From: JAWKWH01 sp041582695 | GTDB taxonomy: Bacteria > Pseudomonadota > Alphaproteobacteria > Rhizobiales > Rhizobiaceae | Length of the DNA: 5,694 nucleotides | Direction of reading: 5' to 3' | NCBI GenBank assembly: GCA_041582695.1 | Contig: JBFIBB010000220.1 | Span: 1-5,694, forward strand | In this document: one piece after another, positions 4,274 through 5,694 of the stretch | How positions within the stretch are numbered: position 1 is the first letter of the stretch | Layout of the letters: the number at the start of each line of letters is the position of its first letter | Translations under genes and position numbers: made by a program | Notes under the pieces: generated by a model | The model's database searches: none | What the model saw: the letters and a program-made list of their open reading frames with translations, nothing else | What the model was told of the DNA's origin: nothing

Positions 4274-5044
4274 ATGATCTCGGCAGCGGAAATGCGCGCG
4301 GGCCGGACCGTGCTTTGCGGCTGGTCGGGCCTGGCGGATCCTTTTGCCTGCGAAATGATCGCAACGCTCGGCTTCGATGCGGTGCTGGCTGACATGCAGC
4401 ATGGCGGTCACAACGAGGCAAGCGTGCTCTCAGCGATCACGCTGGTGGCAAGCGCCGGCGCGGCGCCCTTGGTGCGGATTCCCGTCGGGCGAAACGACTT
4501 GGCGAGCAGGGCGCTCGATTTCGGAGCACTCGCTGTCGTGGCGCCGATGGTCAACAGCCGCGCCGACGCGGAAGCCTTTGCCGCCGCGATGAAGTTTCCG
4601 CCGGTCGGCGGCCGCTCCTGGGGACCGATGCGGCCGCGAACGCTGCAGAAGGATTTCTCCGCCAGCCGGTATCTGGCGAATGCAAACACCGATACCATTG
4701 CGCTTGCGATGATCGAGACGCGCGAGGCCCTCGCCGCGCTTGAGGACATCCTGTCGGTCGACGGAATCGACGGCGTGTTTTTCGGTCCGGGCGATTTTTC
4801 GATCGCATGGAGCGGCGGAAAGGTGATGGATCCAGCGCTGGAGGAAATGATGCCTGCGGTGGCGGAAATAGGCGGCAAGACAAAGGCAAAAGGCAAGATG
4901 GCCGGGATGTACCTGGCCGATCCAAACCTGTGCGGGCGCTACGCCGGGATGGGTTTTTCCCTTTTCGCCATCGGCAACGAGCAGCGCTACATGGCCGATG
5001 GCGCAAACAACATTATCAAGGCGATGCGAGAATCGCTCGGGTAG
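4274..5044 (+). CDS. HpcH/HpaI family class II aldolase
   Basis: This 256-residue TIM-barrel enzyme belongs to the HpcH/HpaI aldolase/citrate lyase family. Members are metal-dependent pyruvate aldolases that cleave or form 2-keto-hydroxy acids, for example 4-hydroxy-2-ketoheptanedioate or 2-keto-3-deoxy sugar acids. Key residues are in place: D40 and H43 in LADMQHGG (the catalytic Asp-His pair), R68 in LVRIP (substrate carboxylate), the FPPVGGRSWGP loop (108-118), and metal ligands E148 (MIET) and D174 (FFGPGDFS). The residue before the catalytic His is Gln where HpaI and GarL have Glu. The ATG at 4274 has a strong GGGGGGAG immediately upstream. It lies 37 bp after the zeta gene and may share its transcript. 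No sugar-acid or aromatic catabolism genes are adjacent, so the substrate cannot be named. The next gene is convergent. Confidence 0.92.
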   Translation: MISAAEMRAGRTVLCGWSGLADPFACEMIATLGFDAVLADMQHGGHNEASVLSAITLVASAGAAPLVRIPVGRNDLASRALDFGALAVVAPMVNSRADAEAFAAAMKFPPVGGRSWGPMRPRTLQKDFSASRYLANANTDTIALAMIETREALAALEDILSVDGIDGVFFGPGDFSIAWSGGKVMDPALEEMMPAVAEIGGKTKAKGKMAGMYLADPNLCGRYAGMGFSLFAIGNEQRYMADGANNIIKAMRESLG

Positions 5045-5075
5045 CGGCACCGCCACCCGAACGCCGGCTAAGCCG

Positions 5076-5694
5076 TCAGTTGCCGCCCGATCCAATCAGC
5101 GCCGAAAGCGTCGTGTCCACCGACAGGGTCGCCACGAAACGCGCAGGGTCTACGTTCGAATCGTGGTAGCGCAGGTCAAGCGTCACGACATCTACGAAGG
5201 TGCGCGACACGCCGGCATCCCAAGCCACCTTGTCGGTGCCCAGTTGTAGCGAGCCGAAGTCGGTGCCCAGATGGCCCGATGCCGAAACTTCGAAGGGCAA
5301 CCCGCTAACCTCCGCCACCAGCGCAGCCCAGTCCCAGTCGTTGTAGGGGTCGTGATAATATTCCACGCCGCCGGTGAACATGTCGGTAAAGGCGTAGTTG
5401 GCCTTGGCATAAAGATCGCCGTAGTCGGTCGGATCCTTCTGGTAGATGTACTGGACAAAACCGAGGTCGAGCGAAAGATTGCCGAATTCGGGCCGGACGC
5501 CGCCATAGACGTCCACTTCCACGTCGTTGACGCCGCCAAATCGCACATTCGAAGCCCAGACGCCGACATAGAAAATGTTGTAGGATGCTTCGATGTAGCC
5601 CTGAAGCGCAGGCCTGTCCTGCGTCTGGCTGGTGCTGCGGAACATGTAGTTCGAGGTCAGCGCCGCGCCGAAGGCAATGTCGATGGCGTCTGTT
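5076..5694 (-). CDS. TIGR02001/Gcw_chp outer-membrane protein, C-terminal part (5' end outside window)
   Basis: The frame is open from the right edge to TGA (5076-5078), giving 205 visible residues. The start and signal peptide lie beyond 5694; the ATG at 5645 is internal (ALTSNYMFRS). The run TSNYMFRSTSQTQDRPALQGY, followed by GVWASNV and D-x-YGGVRPE, is characteristic of the TIGR02001/Gcw_chp family. Alternating hydrophobic and polar residues and many Tyr/Trp/Asp-rich short strands (YIYQKDPTDYGD, YYHDPYNDWDW, LRYHDSN) fit an outer-membrane beta-barrel. The C-terminus (ATLSVDTTLSALIGSGGN) does not end in the aromatic residue typical of classic porins. The function is unknown in the family, although a transport or structural role is likely. 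The gene is convergent with the aldolase gene, with 31 bp between stops and no clear terminator. Confidence 0.85.
   Translation of the reverse strand, partial: TDAIDIAFGAALTSNYMFRSTSQTQDRPALQGYIEASYNIFYVGVWASNVRFGGVNDVEVDVYGGVRPEFGNLSLDLGFVQYIYQKDPTDYGDLYAKANYAFTDMFTGGVEYYHDPYNDWDWAALVAEVSGLPFEVSASGHLGTDFGSLQLGTDKVAWDAGVSRTFVDVVTLDLRYHDSNVDPARFVATLSVDTTLSALIGSGGN

Noticed and set aside
3793..4395. Minus-strand open frame of 200 codons antisense to the zeta-subunit gene
   Set aside because: It crosses the promoter region and the aldolase start, has no plausible ribosome-binding site, and opposes a well-matched DUF1476 gene.
5065..5075. Hairpin CGGC-TAA-GCCG between the aldolase and Gcw_chp genes as a terminator
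   Set aside because: The stem is only 4 bp with no T-run on either strand, so it is likely chance.

Overview
The window is high-GC DNA that looks like an alphaproteobacterial chromosome, most likely from the Rhizobiales (Mesorhizobium or another Phyllobacteriaceae-like genus). The evidence is a purC-purS-purQ cluster set divergently from a DUF1476/F1-ATPase zeta-subunit gene, a DUF1127 small protein, a TIGR02001/Gcw_chp outer-membrane protein, and close protein similarity, from memory, to rhizobial homologues. There are no transposases, RNA genes, CRISPR arrays or prophage genes. This is core-like chromosome, not a mobile island.

Layout, left to right. At 1-161 (+) is the C-terminal end of a DUF1127 protein. 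It runs convergently into a minus-strand block, with two hairpins at the junction (141-176 and 205-240). The minus-strand block, in transcription order from right to left, is purC (3635-2841), purS (2824-2582), a small predicted coiled-coil protein (2560-2324), purQ (2327-1659), a small lipoprotein (1662-1261), arsC (1247-900), then after 70 bp a PCu(A)C copper chaperone (829-254). The first six genes are tightly packed, with 13-21 bp gaps or 4-nt ATGA/GTGA overlaps, so they very probably form one operon. A 277-bp divergent control region (3636-3912) carries a good sigma70-like promoter for the rightward gene, two CGCG-rich palindromes and a hairpin in the presumed purC leader. Rightward on the plus strand are the ATP synthase zeta subunit (3913-4236) and an HpcH/HpaI-type aldolase (4274-5044). 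A convergent Gcw_chp outer-membrane protein gene (5076 to beyond 5694) leaves the window at the right edge.

How the genes work together. PurC makes SAICAR. PurS and PurQ are two of the three subunits of FGAM synthase, which acts earlier in the same de novo purine pathway. The third subunit, PurL, is not in the window. Downstream of purQ the operon changes theme to an envelope lipoprotein, a thioredoxin-fold ArsC-like reductase and then periplasmic copper handling, with no obvious metabolic link to purines.

I see no clearly new multi-gene system. The points most worth following are the continuous-heptad coiled-coil protein translationally coupled to purQ inside the FGAM-synthase genes, the uncharacterised lipoprotein coupled to purQ, and the palindromes in the purC/zeta control region.
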